Shown: positions 34,169 to 43,344 of the stretch, one piece after another
Layout: each line of letters opens with the position of its first letter
Numbering within the stretch: position 1 is the stretch's first letter
NCBI RefSeq assembly: GCF_014201705.1
Contig: NZ_JACHFA010000001.1
Location: 124,001-188,000, forward strand
DNA length: 64,000 nucleotides
DNA from: Borreliella spielmanii
GTDB lineage: Bacteria; Spirochaetota; Spirochaetia; Borreliales; Borreliaceae
Direction: 5' to 3'
The notes under the pieces: model-generated
What the model saw: the letters and a program-made list of their open reading frames with translations, nothing else
Database searches by the model: none
Told to the model about the DNA's origin: nothing
Program-made: the position numbers and the translations under genes

Positions 34169-35947
34169 TTATAAATTTTTTATTATGAAAAGCGCTTGAT
34201 TGATAATTTCTAAAAGATTACCAATAACATCAGCTAATGTAATTTTTTTATTTTCATTTGCCATTGACTTGTAAGAAACTGTTAAAGATTTTCGAATAAA
34301 AACATTTTGATTTTCTAAAAGGGCTAAACATCTCTTTTTAAGCTCAATAAAATAATCTACAAATCTATTTGAAATCTTATCAATAGAAACCGATTCATTT
34401 AAACACCACTTCAAAATCCTTTCCCTATAAGAATCATCAATTTTGCTCTCTCTTTTATGCCTTTCAAATTCTTCATTTTTATAATCAATCTCAAAGTAAA
34501 TATTATAAATTTCTTTTTTTAAAATAGTAATATTATTTTCAATGTCAACATATATATTCCTTAAATCGTGATTATTAATTAATACGACATTATTTATAGT
34601 TCTTAAAACTTCCATCATTCTAATATCATAGATGTTTTTAAAAAAATAATTAAGAAAATATAACTTTTTAAAACTATAATGACCAAGATTTAATTCGTTA
34701 AAAATCTCACCCTTTAAATTTAAAATTACACCAGGATCTCTAACAAGTCTTTTTATTTCTTTAACTACAAGAACTTTTAAAGAACTATCATGTCTTTTAA
34801 CAGCCTGACCCATAACATTTAAAAATAAAATGCTCTCATAAAAATTTTTCACATCAAAAAATGGTACATATTTTTTAGGAGATGCAACTGGATTTTTGCA
34901 ATACACCCTAAAAACATCCAAGTAAGGCAAAGTTCTAGACAAACCAACAATCTTAGATACAACCGATAAAACATTTTTCAATACATATTCCACTCGAGAC
35001 AAATGATCTTCTCTTGAAATTATTTCTGAATTACTAATATCATCAGATATTAAAAAATAATTTGATATAATACTTTTAACAATATCCACATCTATCTCAA
35101 TATCTTTTAATGTATACAAAATGTCAAAAAAATAATTCAAATACTTACTAACACTCGAAAAGCTGACTCCAAATCCAACTTCAAGGTCAAGGTCAACAAT
35201 GCTAATATTTTCAACATCATCTAAAAAATCTACATTGAAAAATGAAAAAAAAGATTTGTAAGGGAAAAACGCCAAACTATTAAAAACATAATAAAACTCA
35301 AACATATCAGAAACAGTTTTGTAAGTATTAAATGAAATAGAATTAATATACTCATTTATCTTAACTTTAAGAGATTCCTCTAAATCGTTTTGGGTCTTTT
35401 CTTTTTTCAAAAAAAGCTCATATTCATCCTCATCCAAAAAATCTTCCAAATTTTTCTTAGAATGAAGAACTTTATTTTGAATAAGTTCTAAAATAGTTTG
35501 CTCAACAACAATGCCACCTTTTTCTAATTTCTTAAAAAATTCTTTCAATTCCATTGAATATCGGCAAACACTAAAAAACATTTCTACAAAACCAAAATAC
35601 AAACATTCTTTTTTAAAATCTATTACTGGATGTTTGCACATTTCATTAATTTGATTTTCTATGTTTTTTATAACATAAGATTTATAAATATCTTCTTTAC
35701 TTTTATCCTTCTGAAAAAAATTTAAAATAGTTAACCACATTCTCATAAGAAATGATTCTTCCATTAAACGCCCTGAAAGGAATTTTTCAAGTTGAGAATC
35801 AACATCAGGCTCGCTACTACAATTAGGCAAAACAAACTCAGAAGATTTTAAACCCAAGCTCTTTCTTATATCATTCATCAACCTATTTTTAGTCTCTTTT
35901 GAAAGCTGCCCTATAGCGTTGTATACATTATTGTTATTAGCACTCAT
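34169..35947 (-). CDS. Large helical protein, function unknown
   Basis: 592 residues with no signal peptide and no transmembrane segment, so predicted cytoplasmic. The composition is Lys/Glu/Leu/Phe-rich and looks mainly alpha-helical, with charged coiled-coil-like segments near residues 165-200 and 470-510. No catalytic motif or known domain is recognisable. A similar protein is conserved at this position in Borrelia (recalled), so it is not a spurious frame; the codon and strand composition match neighbouring minus-strand genes. GGGG lies 5 nt before the ATG at 35947. It is divergent from cca and probably co-transcribed with the small membrane protein downstream. Confidence 0.75.
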   Translation of the reverse strand: MSANNNNVYNAIGQLSKETKNRLMNDIRKSLGLKSSEFVLPNCSSEPDVDSQLEKFLSGRLMEESFLMRMWLTILNFFQKDKSKEDIYKSYVIKNIENQINEMCKHPVIDFKKECLYFGFVEMFFSVCRYSMELKEFFKKLEKGGIVVEQTILELIQNKVLHSKKNLEDFLDEDEYELFLKKEKTQNDLEESLKVKINEYINSISFNTYKTVSDMFEFYYVFNSLAFFPYKSFFSFFNVDFLDDVENISIVDLDLEVGFGVSFSSVSKYLNYFFDILYTLKDIEIDVDIVKSIISNYFLISDDISNSEIISREDHLSRVEYVLKNVLSVVSKIVGLSRTLPYLDVFRVYCKNPVASPKKYVPFFDVKNFYESILFLNVMGQAVKRHDSSLKVLVVKEIKRLVRDPGVILNLKGEIFNELNLGHYSFKKLYFLNYFFKNIYDIRMMEVLRTINNVVLINNHDLRNIYVDIENNITILKKEIYNIYFEIDYKNEEFERHKRESKIDDSYRERILKWCLNESVSIDKISNRFVDYFIELKKRCLALLENQNVFIRKSLTVSYKSMANENKKITLADVIGNLLEIINQALFIIKNL

Positions 35948-36047
35948 AAAACCCCAATAAAACCATTTAAAAAAATAAAAGCATTACTTACAACATACTT
36001 CAAATAAATTAAAATTGTAAATCAATTTTAGAAAAAAATATTTACAA

Positions 36048-36063
36048 TATAATATAATATAAT
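36048..36063 (+). promoter_or_regulatory. Overlapping TATAAT boxes directly before cca
   Basis: Three overlapping TATAAT hexamers (starting 36048, 36053 and 36058) end 5 nt before the cca ATG. No Shine-Dalgarno lies between. If the last box is used, transcription would begin at or near the start codon. In such AT-rich DNA chance is a real alternative. Confidence 0.35.
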
Positions 36064-36068
36064 TTTAT

Positions 36069-37301
36069 ATGAACCTAGGAAAGGATAATCAAAATATAAC
36101 TAAAATTGGTAAAATTTTTAAAAAAAATAACTACGAATTTTATTTAGTTGGAGGCGCTTTAAGAGACTTACTACTTAATAAACAACCTTGCGATTTTGAT
36201 TTTGCAACAAATGCAACTCCTGAAGAAATAATAAAATTATTTCCAAATAACATTAAAACAGGAATAAAGCACGGTACAATTGGTATTATTTTTAATAAAA
36301 AAATCTTTGAAATCACTACATATAGAATAGAAAAAGAATATGAAAAAAAAAGAGCACCTAAACAAGTAGAGTATACTAAAAATTTAATTAAAGATCTTAA
36401 AAGAAGAGACTTCACAATCAATGCAATTGCAATGGATATTTTCAACTTTAACATAATAGATTGCTATGATGGGAAAAAAGATCTTAATAAGAAAATAATA
36501 AGATGCATAGGAAATCCAAATAAAAGGTTTGAAGAAGATGCCCTAAGAATACTAAGAGCAGCAAGATTCTCATCCACACTTAATTTTAATATTGAAAAAA
36601 ATACTTTAATCTCAATGAAATACAAAAAAGAAAATATTTTAATGATTTCAAAGGAAAGAATAAAAAATGAATTTCACAAATTACTAGAAGGAACAAATAT
36701 ACAAAAAGGAATTTATTATCTTAAAAAAGTTGATTTTTTTAAGAATTTTTTTAATCTAGAAATAAAAACAAAATTAATAAAAAAAACTGCTCTACTTAAC
36801 AAAAACAAATTTTATCTAAAGGCAATTACTATATTGACAATTAAAAAACCTATAAAAGAACTAGAAGAAAGCTTAACTTTACTTAAATTCTCAAATAAAG
36901 AAATTAAGTTAATTTTATTTTATAGAAGCATAATCGATGATAACAATATTTTTAATGTCAAAAAATTAAGTGATATTAGATACTTGCTTAGCAAAAGCAC
37001 AAGAGAACATTATAAAGAAATAATTGATATATACAAGGCACTCAAAGGGAAAAAGAAAAAATATTTATTTATAATAAAAAACATAAAAAGAAAAAAATTG
37101 CTAAAAAGCCCCCTCTCTTTAAAAGACTTAAAAATAAACGGGAAAGATGTACAAAATCTAGTACAAATAGAAAATAAAAATATAGGTAAAATTTTAAATT
37201 TATTGCTAAATTATGTAATTGAAAACCCTAAGCTTAATACTAAAAATTGCCTTATAAAAAAAATAAAAATCTTAAAGGTTAATATCTTCCATAGCTTTTA
37301 A
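36069..37301 (+). CDS. cca: CCA tRNA nucleotidyltransferase / poly(A) polymerase family
   Basis: Adds or repairs the 3' CCA of tRNAs. This is essential here because tRNA genes in the window do not encode a full CCA. 410 residues: class II nucleotidyltransferase head with [12 protein letters not shown] and CDFDFATNA (the DxD metal ligands), then [35 protein letters not shown] (neck/body) and a helical tail. The family also includes poly(A) polymerases; context and completeness favour CCA addition, but the head motifs do not fully exclude PAP. No Shine-Dalgarno; see the TATAAT boxes upstream. The last 30 nt overlap the 3' end of rnc on the other strand. Confidence 0.88.
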   Translation: MNLGKDNQNITKIGKIFKKNNYEFYLVGGALRDLLLNKQPCDFDFATNATPEEIIKLFPNNIKTGIKHGTIGIIFNKKIFEITTYRIEKEYEKKRAPKQVEYTKNLIKDLKRRDFTINAIAMDIFNFNIIDCYDGKKDLNKKIIRCIGNPNKRFEEDALRILRAARFSSTLNFNIEKNTLISMKYKKENILMISKERIKNEFHKLLEGTNIQKGIYYLKKVDFFKNFFNLEIKTKLIKKTALLNKNKFYLKAITILTIKKPIKELEESLTLLKFSNKEIKLILFYRSIIDDNNIFNVKKLSDIRYLLSKSTREHYKEIIDIYKALKGKKKKYLFIIKNIKRKKLLKSPLSLKDLKINGKDVQNLVQIENKNIGKILNLLLNYVIENPKLNTKNCLIKKIKILKVNIFHSF

Positions 37302-38009
37302 AGCTACTTCAGCTGCCCTCATTTCGGCCTCTTTTTTAGATTTGCCTTTTCCGTTTGATATAAACTTTTCTCCAACGTAAAGCTCAACACAAAAAACTTT
37401 ATCATGATCTGGACCTATTTCTTTGTCTAGCTTATAACTTGGCGAGATTTTATATTTCTTTTGAACATATTCCTGCAACAAACTCTTATAATCTTTAAAA
37501 TCTCCCCTATTAAACATTAATCTTATATACATGTCAAAAAGTCCAACCACAAATTCTGTTGCTATTGAAAACCCACTATCAAGATAAATCGCGCCTACAA
37601 AAGCTTCAATAGCATCTGCAAGAATGCCTTTTTTATTTCGACCATCATTACTCTCCTCTCCTCTGCCAAGCAAAATATAAGAACCAAGATCAATCTCTCT
37701 AGCAATGCTAGATAGGGAATCTTCACTAACAATATAAGACCTAGCCTTGCTAAGCTCCCCTTCACTTTTATTTGGATAAGTTTTATATAGATGATCTGTG
37801 ATAATTAAATTAAGCACAGAATCTCCCAAAAATTCTAATCTCTCATTATTGCCAGATTTTTGATCCAACTCATTAGAATACGACGAATGGCTCAATGCTG
37901 TATTTAATAAATCAAAATTATTAAAATCAATACTCAAATTTTCCAAAAATTCACTCAATTGAGCTTTTCTTTCACTACTAAAACAAAAATCGGAAGAATT
38001 TTTTTTCAT
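37272..38009 (-). CDS. rnc: Ribonuclease III
   Basis: Cleaves double-stranded RNA in rRNA processing and antisense regulation. 245 residues: catalytic domain with [14 protein letters not shown] (signature) and [13 protein letters not shown], and a C-terminal dsRBD ([20 protein letters not shown] through [13 protein letters not shown]). ATG at 38009 forms TGATG with the acpP stop, so translation is coupled; a TTG one codon upstream is the frame's first start. Convergent overlap of 30 nt with cca. Confidence 0.95.
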   Translation of the reverse strand: MKKNSSDFCFSSERKAQLSEFLENLSIDFNNFDLLNTALSHSSYSNELDQKSGNNERLEFLGDSVLNLIITDHLYKTYPNKSEGELSKARSYIVSEDSLSSIAREIDLGSYILLGRGEESNDGRNKKGILADAIEAFVGAIYLDSGFSIATEFVVGLFDMYIRLMFNRGDFKDYKSLLQEYVQKKYKISPSYKLDKEIGPDHDKVFCVELYVGEKFISNGKGKSKKEAEMRAAEVALKAMEDINL

Positions 38010-38251
38010 CAACCTTTTCTCTTTTTAATAAAATTAACAACATCTCCCACTGTCTCAAATTCATTGGCTTCGTTCTCTGGGATCTTATCATTAAAAGCCT
38101 CTTCAAGTAAATACAAAAGCTCATAAATATCAAGACTATCTGCATTAAGATCCTCAACAAATCTAGAGTCTATAGTAATTTCATCTTCTTTTTTATCAAG
38201 CTGCTCAGATATAATAGATCTAACCTTGCTAAAAATTTCATCATTATCCAT
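38009..38251 (-). CDS. acpP: Acyl carrier protein
   Basis: 80-residue acidic helical protein with the phosphopantetheine site [10 protein letters not shown] (Ser39 in DSL). Borrelia lacks de novo fatty-acid synthesis as far as is known, so ACP here may mainly serve acyl transfer in phospholipid or lipoprotein metabolism (inference). Strong AGGAAGG 8 nt before the ATG. It overlaps rnc by one base and follows rpmF by 23 nt, the usual bacterial rpmF-acpP-rnc order. Confidence 0.95.
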   Translation of the reverse strand: MDNDEIFSKVRSIISEQLDKKEDEITIDSRFVEDLNADSLDIYELLYLLEEAFNDKIPENEANEFETVGDVVNFIKKRKG

Positions 38252-38274
38252 GAATATACCTTCCTTGCTACAAA

Positions 38275-38457
38275 CTACAAACTTATTTCTAGATATTGGT
38301 TGTTTCTATAATATCCACATTTTAAACAAATTCTGTGTCTCACTACAAGATTGCCACAATTAGAACATTCTTGAAATTGTGGAATTTTCTTCCTCATATT
38401 TATACTACGCCTTGTTCTACTCCTAGATTTTGAAGGCTTAAATTTTGGAACAGCCAT
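38275..38457 (-). CDS. rpmF: Ribosomal protein L32
   Basis: 60-residue protein beginning [17 protein letters not shown], the typical L32 N terminus, with a zinc-ribbon pair CSNC and CLKC. The four-Cys form implies zinc dependence. It lies between coaD (62 nt upstream) and acpP. Confidence 0.96.
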   Translation of the reverse strand: MAVPKFKPSKSRSRTRRSINMRKKIPQFQECSNCGNLVVRHRICLKCGYYRNNQYLEISL

Positions 38458-38519
38458 TACTTTCTCCTACTACTTTTAAACTACATTAAATTATCTTAAT
38501 AATATATATATTAACCAAG

Positions 38520-39011
38520 TCATTTGTCAATAAACTTAGATTTCAATCTATTGAAAACCAATTCTGGAACAAAATGAGAAAGATCAACATCCTTTTTCCC
38601 CATCAATTCCTTTACAAAATCTGACCTTATGTATAAATGTTCTGCACTACTTGGCAAAAATATAGTATCAATTTTAAAATTTAACTTATTATTAACAAGA
38701 TATCTCTCAAACTCTATATCAAAATCATTAAAAGCCCTAATTCCCCTAACAATAAATTTAATAGAATTAACTAATGCATAATCAACAATAAAACCACTAT
38801 AACTATCTACAAATACATTTAAAAAATTTAAAGAAGAAATAACATCTTTTGTAAGACTAAACCTCTCAATATCGCTTAGTAAATATTTTTTTGATTTGTT
38901 TTTAGCTACCAAAACAACAACTTTGTCAAAAATAGCCAATGATCTTTTAATTAAATCAATATGCCCCCAGGTAATCGGATCAAAAGATCCAGGAAAAACT
39001 GCCACCTTCAT
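38520..39011 (-). CDS. coaD: Phosphopantetheine adenylyltransferase
   Basis: Fourth step of CoA synthesis: 4'-phosphopantetheine + ATP to dephospho-CoA. 163 residues, usual length. Contains [14 protein letters not shown] (TxGH nucleotidyltransferase motif) and IRSDFVKEL where most enzymes have ISSTLVRE. Older annotations call it kdtB (LPS-related), which is a misnomer: Borrelia has no LPS. It starts one base after the upstream zinc-motif gene ends. Confidence 0.95.
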   Translation of the reverse strand: MKVAVFPGSFDPITWGHIDLIKRSLAIFDKVVVLVAKNKSKKYLLSDIERFSLTKDVISSLNFLNVFVDSYSGFIVDYALVNSIKFIVRGIRAFNDFDIEFERYLVNNKLNFKIDTIFLPSSAEHLYIRSDFVKELMGKKDVDLSHFVPELVFNRLKSKFIDK

Positions 39012-39012
39012 A

Positions 39013-39552
39013 TCAAGAAAGCCTAAACCCCCTATTAATATCTTTAAGAATTTTTTTTCGCCATATTGGTTGTTCTTCTAAATTTTCAAATTCAATTTCT
39101 TTAATAATTTTGAAATATAAATATTCTCCCCTAGAGGATGTATCCACAATAACAAATTTACCAACACCCTTATAAACTAATTTTTCATTACTTGAAAGAT
39201 TATTTTCAACTGTTAATTTGTTGATAGCACAATCAAAATGAACAGGTTTATCTTCATTTTCAACTTTTAAAGACATACTAAAAACAAGATCATTTATTTT
39301 TTTTTCGCAAATAGCGCAAGCAATATTAAGATTTATTCTTGTTTTAAACTTTATATTTTTTCTTCTAGATTTACCTTTAAAAATATTTTGTTTATCTGCA
39401 TTAAAACCAGTCGATCTATTATCAAAACTGTTTAACGGGGCAACATTTTGACTTTTGCTCTCAGAATTTAATCTTTTATTTTTAAAACCATAAAAACGCT
39501 TATTAAATTTCTGAAAATTACTACTCTTAAACTTACTTTGAGTATATTTCAA
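39013..39552 (-). CDS. Basic protein with CxxC-HxxC metal motif, function unknown
   Basis: About 179 residues. The N-terminal 75 residues are very basic and low-complexity ([32 protein letters not shown]), as in RNA-binding tails. The middle holds CAIC (C81, C84) and HFDC (H107, C110), a CxxC-x22-HxxC arrangement that could bind one zinc (numbers from the first frame start). The C-terminal part carries a predicted beta region ([20 protein letters not shown]). No family is recognised. A frame TTG at 39558 is only 2 nt from AAGGAG; the TTG at 39552 is 8 nt from it and is preferred. It is coupled to coaD (1-nt gap). Confidence 0.7.
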   Translation of the reverse strand: MKYTQSKFKSSNFQKFNKRFYGFKNKRLNSESKSQNVAPLNSFDNRSTGFNADKQNIFKGKSRRKNIKFKTRINLNIACAICEKKINDLVFSMSLKVENEDKPVHFDCAINKLTVENNLSSNEKLVYKGVGKFVIVDTSSRGEYLYFKIIKEIEFENLEEQPIWRKKILKDINRGFRLS

Positions 39553-39558
39553 AATCAA

Positions 39559-39868
39559 CTCTCCTTAATGAAAATAAATATTTATCCTACAAAAAATAAA
39601 AACAAAATTTTAAATTTTTAAGCTTTTTAAAAGCAAGAGTCCAACTAAATACATTGAAATTAATCAGAATGGTTAATTAATGCCCTTAATCGCAATAAAT
39701 GCACTATCAAGTTTGTTAAAATCACTTTTTTAAAAGTAAAAACCCTAAATCTTAAATAAAGATTAACAAAACAAAGGACCATTTAAAAATATTTTTTAAT
39801 TATTATCTAATTTAATTCATCTCAAGCTCAATTTGCCAAAATATTTAAAATAACTTAAAAACTAATGC
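39559..39868. other. 310-nt intergenic region between rplS and the coaD operon
   Basis: AT-rich non-coding DNA. It must hold the terminator of the ffh-rplS operon and the promoter of the coaD operon, both on the minus strand. The only structure I see is a weak 6-bp hairpin (AATCTT at 39748-39753 with AAGATT at 39759-39764) and a short palindrome-like ACTTTTTTAAAAGT near 39723. No ORF with a credible ribosome-binding site was found. Confidence 0.4.
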
Positions 39869-40228
39869 TCAACCTTTTTTAATATTAAGACGCTCCTTTA
39901 TCTTCATAGCAGCCTTGCCAATTCTATTCCTCATATAATAAAGCTTAGCCCTTCTAACCTTTCCCCTTCTTAAAACTTCAACTTTTTCTATAATAGGAGA
40001 ATATACTGGAAAAATTTTTTCAACACCTATTCCTGAAGAAATTTTTCTAACCAAAAATGTTTTGCCAATTCCCTTATTTTGCAAAGAAATAATAATTCCC
40101 TCAAAGCTCTGCAACCTTTCATTATTACCTTCAATAATTTTATAAACAACCTTTACAGTATCTCCTACATTAAAAACAAAAGCCTCATCTCTTTTATTCT
40201 GAGCTTCAATTTTTCTTATCAAATCCAT
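39869..40228 (-). CDS. rplS: Ribosomal protein L19
   Basis: 119 residues, normal length. [19 protein letters not shown] start; [60 protein letters not shown] at the C terminus, all L19 signatures. GGAGAAG precedes the ATG at 40228. The first 23 nt overlap the end of trmD. Last gene of the ffh-rpsP-khpA-rimM-trmD-rplS operon. Confidence 0.97.
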   Translation of the reverse strand: MDLIRKIEAQNKRDEAFVFNVGDTVKVVYKIIEGNNERLQSFEGIIISLQNKGIGKTFLVRKISSGIGVEKIFPVYSPIIEKVEVLRRGKVRRAKLYYMRNRIGKAAMKIKERLNIKKG

Positions 40229-40925
40229 TATCTTCTCCTATTTTCTTTAAATATTTAAGGTATAAATCATATCTATTTTTTTTAGTTTTTTCTATAGCTT
40301 TAAAAAGCCTCCAATTCTTTATATTCTCATGATGCCCTGAAATAAGAACTTCTGGAACCTTTATCCCCATAAAATCATAAGGCCTAGTATAATGGGGATA
40401 TTCAAGCAAACCATTTTTAATGCCAAATGATTCTTCTAATAAAGAATTGGGATTTATTACTCCATCTATTAATCTATATACACTATCTATTAAAACAAGA
40501 GCCGCAATCTCCCCTGAAGATAAAACATAATCTCCAATAGAAATCTCAAAATCAACATATAAATCCATAATACGTTGATCAATTCCTTCATATCTTCCAC
40601 AAATTATAACAATTTCTTCTCTTTTTGACAAGGAATGTGCTAACTCTTGGGTATACTTTATGCCAGAAGGACTTAAAAATATTGTTGTTTTCTTGGTGGC
40701 TTTTACATGTTCAAGAGCAAAAGACATAGGCTCAGCCCTTAATACCATCCCGGCACCGCCTCCGTAGGGCAAATCATCGCACCTTTTATGCTTATCTTTT
40801 GAAAAATCTCTAACATTAACAAGCTCAAAACTTACTATTCCCTTGTTAATAGCTTTTTTCATTATTGAATTTTCAAAAAATGGCTTAATTATTGCTGGAA
40901 AAAGTGATATAACCGTAAATTTCAT
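40206..40925 (-). CDS. trmD: tRNA (guanine-37-N1)-methyltransferase
   Basis: Methylates G37 next to the anticodon of some tRNAs and prevents +1 frameshifting. 239 residues; SPOUT trefoil-knot motifs [14 protein letters not shown] and [21 protein letters not shown], and [16 protein letters not shown] in the N-terminal half. Its ATG overlaps the rimM stop (ATGA). Confidence 0.96.
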   Translation of the reverse strand: MKFTVISLFPAIIKPFFENSIMKKAINKGIVSFELVNVRDFSKDKHKRCDDLPYGGGAGMVLRAEPMSFALEHVKATKKTTIFLSPSGIKYTQELAHSLSKREEIVIICGRYEGIDQRIMDLYVDFEISIGDYVLSSGEIAALVLIDSVYRLIDGVINPNSLLEESFGIKNGLLEYPHYTRPYDFMGIKVPEVLISGHHENIKNWRLFKAIEKTKKNRYDLYLKYLKKIGEDNGFDKKN

Positions 40926-41422
40926 TTTAAAAGATCTAAAACCTTAAGCTCAATTGTTTTTTCTCCTGTATCTATATCTCCAATATAAATACTCAAAAAG
41001 GGAATAAAAAAAAATTTAATACCCACTTTGACCTCAAGAAATACATTGTTTAAATATTCAAAAAAAGCTACAACTTCTCCCAACTTTCTATTATCATTAA
41101 CAACAGTATATCCAATCAATTTCCCCAAATAATATTCGCCTTCTTTTAAACTCGATGCAAGCGAATCATCCACCCACAATTCAAAACCAATCAAAGGCTT
41201 AACTAACTCTGGGGTATTAATCCCTTCAAACTTCAAAAATAAAGAATTACTCTTTATATTAACATCTACAACTTTAACTTCAATAGCAAAACCATTACTT
41301 TTTTTTAAAAGGACTTTATTGTTCTTTAGGTTAATAAAATCACAAAAATTATTGGATATGCTTTTAATCCTAGCATATCCATTAACTCCATAAGACGATA
41401 ATATTACGCCTTTAACAAACAT
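40922..41422 (-). CDS. rimM: 16S rRNA processing protein RimM
   Basis: 30S maturation factor that binds S19. 166 residues: N-terminal RimM barrel (VKGVILSSYGVNGYARIKSI) and a C-terminal PRC-barrel (EGEYYLGKLIGYTVV). Sequence identity in this family is low, but motifs and operon position agree. It starts 3 nt after khpA and overlaps trmD by 4 nt. Confidence 0.93.
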   Translation of the reverse strand: MFVKGVILSSYGVNGYARIKSISNNFCDFINLKNNKVLLKKSNGFAIEVKVVDVNIKSNSLFLKFEGINTPELVKPLIGFELWVDDSLASSLKEGEYYLGKLIGYTVVNDNRKLGEVVAFFEYLNNVFLEVKVGIKFFFIPFLSIYIGDIDTGEKTIELKVLDLLK

Positions 41423-41425
41423 AAA

Positions 41426-41674
41426 TCAATCTAAAATTTCCAATTGCACTCGCCTATTGGTTTTAGCAGCACAAGCCCCAAGCAAAGTTCTAATAGCTCG
41501 CGCAATACGCCCCCGCCTTCCGATTATCTTACCCACATCGCTTTGAGAAACTCTTAATTCTAAAATAGTTGATTTTTCACCTTCAATTACATTTAGTTTT
41601 ACTTCATCTTGTTTATCTACAAGAGACTTTACCACAAACTCTATTAGTTCAATCTCATTTCCATACTCTTTCAT
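41426..41674 (-). CDS. khpA: KH-domain RNA-binding protein KhpA
   Basis: 82-residue single KH domain with the RNA-contacting loop VGKIIGRRGR (GxxG at 52-55). Family members bind RNA with KhpB/Jag and influence small-RNA regulation and cell division in Gram-positives; a role in Borrelia is not shown by sequence. AGGAGG lies 5 nt before the ATG. It begins one base after the rpsP stop. Confidence 0.93.
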   Translation of the reverse strand: MKEYGNEIELIEFVVKSLVDKQDEVKLNVIEGEKSTILELRVSQSDVGKIIGRRGRIARAIRTLLGACAAKTNRRVQLEILD

Positions 41675-41935
41675 CTAAACCTCCTGACTTTTCGCATTCA
41701 AGTTGTTTTTATTTAAAAGCATTTTTACTGTATCACTTAAAATTGCTCCCTTGCTTATCCAATCTTTCATTCTATCTTCCTTAATTTTTATTTGATTTTG
41801 CTTTTCAACAGGATGATAATAACCAAGCTCTTCAATTGCTCTACCATCTCTAGGAGAAGCAGAATTCATAACGACAATCCTATAATAAGGTCTTTTTTTA
41901 GCCCCCATTCTCTTCAATCTTATCCTAACGCTCAA
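41675..41935 (-). CDS. rpsP: Ribosomal protein S16
   Basis: 86 residues, SVRIRLKRMGAKKRPYYRIV being the family start, then RDGRAIEELGYYHP. The start codon is TTG at 41935, 7 nt after GGAGG; no alternative ATG fits. It lies 12 nt after ffh. Confidence 0.97.
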   Translation of the reverse strand: MSVRIRLKRMGAKKRPYYRIVVMNSASPRDGRAIEELGYYHPVEKQNQIKIKEDRMKDWISKGAILSDTVKMLLNKNNLNAKSQEV

Positions 41936-41947
41936 ATTTATTCCTCC

Positions 41948-43282
41948 TTATTTTCCCAAAAGGGATGCAATCTTATTTTGAAAATCTTTATTTTTCATTT
42001 TTTTCATCATCAAAATTGTTTGACTAAACTTTTTTATGAGCTTATTAACATCAAAAACAGTTGTTCCACTTCCTAAAGCTATTCTTTTTTTTCTTGAGGG
42101 ATTGTTCAAAATCACTGGGTTTATTCTTTCTTTCTTAGTCATAGAAAGAATAATAGCTTCTTCTTTCTTAAAAGCTTCTTCATTTAAATCATTGATATTC
42201 AACATTGATTTTGAAACACCTGGTAAAAAACTTACAAAATTGGCAAATCCTCCTATTTGTTTCATGCGTCTAAATTGACTTAAATAGTCTTCAAAATTAA
42301 AACTAGCTTTATTAATTTTTTCCTCAAGTCTAACAGCTTCTTCCTTGTCAACAACACTTTGAACCTTCTCTACAAGACTAACAACATCCCCCATGCCAAG
42401 AATTCTAGAAGCAATTCTTTCTGGATAAAAGGAATCAAGATCTTCAATTTTTTCTCCAACCCCGACAAATTTAATAGGAACCTCACAAATACTTTTAAAC
42501 GATAGTATAGCACCCCCTCTAGTATCTGAATCAAACTTAGAAAATATTGCACCAGTAAGTCCAACATTCTCATTAAATTCCTTAGCAATATTTACTGCAA
42601 CTTGACCCATCATAGAGTCTACCACTAAAATGGTTTCCGTGGGCTGTAAAATCCCCTTGATTTTTTTTATCTCTTCAACTAACAAAGACTCAACTTCAAG
42701 TCGTCCTCTAGTATCAACTATTACAGAATCAAAAAACTCAGATTTGGCAAACTTCATAGATGCTTTAACGATCTTAATAGGATCTTTTTCCCCCTCAAGT
42801 GAGAATACTGGAACACCTATTTGACTACCTAATATTTTTAACTGCTCTACAGCAGCAGCCCTAAATGTGTCAGCAGCCACAAGAAGCACTTTTCTATTTT
42901 CTTTTTTAAGCCTTAACGAAAGCTTAACAGATGTTGTAGTCTTACCAGAACCTTGAAGTCCGAGCATAAGAATATAAGATTGTTTATTGACAGGATGCAA
43001 GCTAAGCTCATAATTTTTGCCTCCCAAAAATTTAACAAGATTATCATTGACAATTTTAATAAACTGAGATTTAGGATCAATACCTCTTAAAACTTTTACT
43101 CCCTTGGATTCTTCAATTATAGAATTTAAAAAACGTCTTACAACTCTTAAGTTAACATCAGCATCAACTAAAGAATTTTTAATAATCTCAACAGCCTCTG
43201 TAATGTTTTTTTCACTTATTGTAGATTTTCCAGAAAGATAGTTTATAAAACTTTTAAAATTTGATCCCAAACTTTCAAGCAT
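41948..43282 (-). CDS. ffh: Signal recognition particle GTPase Ffh
   Basis: Targets nascent membrane proteins to FtsY/SecYEG with 4.5S RNA. 444 residues: N domain, G domain with GLQGSGKTT (108-116), AADTFRAAA and VIVDTRGRLE (190-194), and a methionine-rich M domain with GSGTTVFDVNKLIKKF and LMMKKMKN. The G3 motif reads DTRGR where SRP GTPases nearly always have DTAGR; the codon is an unambiguous AGA. First gene of the S16/TrmD operon. Confidence 0.96.
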   Translation of the reverse strand: MLESLGSNFKSFINYLSGKSTISEKNITEAVEIIKNSLVDADVNLRVVRRFLNSIIEESKGVKVLRGIDPKSQFIKIVNDNLVKFLGGKNYELSLHPVNKQSYILMLGLQGSGKTTTSVKLSLRLKKENRKVLLVAADTFRAAAVEQLKILGSQIGVPVFSLEGEKDPIKIVKASMKFAKSEFFDSVIVDTRGRLEVESLLVEEIKKIKGILQPTETILVVDSMMGQVAVNIAKEFNENVGLTGAIFSKFDSDTRGGAILSFKSICEVPIKFVGVGEKIEDLDSFYPERIASRILGMGDVVSLVEKVQSVVDKEEAVRLEEKINKASFNFEDYLSQFRRMKQIGGFANFVSFLPGVSKSMLNINDLNEEAFKKEEAIILSMTKKERINPVILNNPSRKKRIALGSGTTVFDVNKLIKKFSQTILMMKKMKNKDFQNKIASLLGK

Positions 43283-43344
43283 TAAAAATAACCCTTATTC
43301 TCAAAAATAATCCTATCAAATATAAGATACAAAAAAAGGCAATA

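Noticed and set aside
38520..39011. LPS biosynthesis gene (kdtB)
   Set aside because: Motifs and length are those of phosphopantetheine adenylyltransferase; Borrelia has no LPS.
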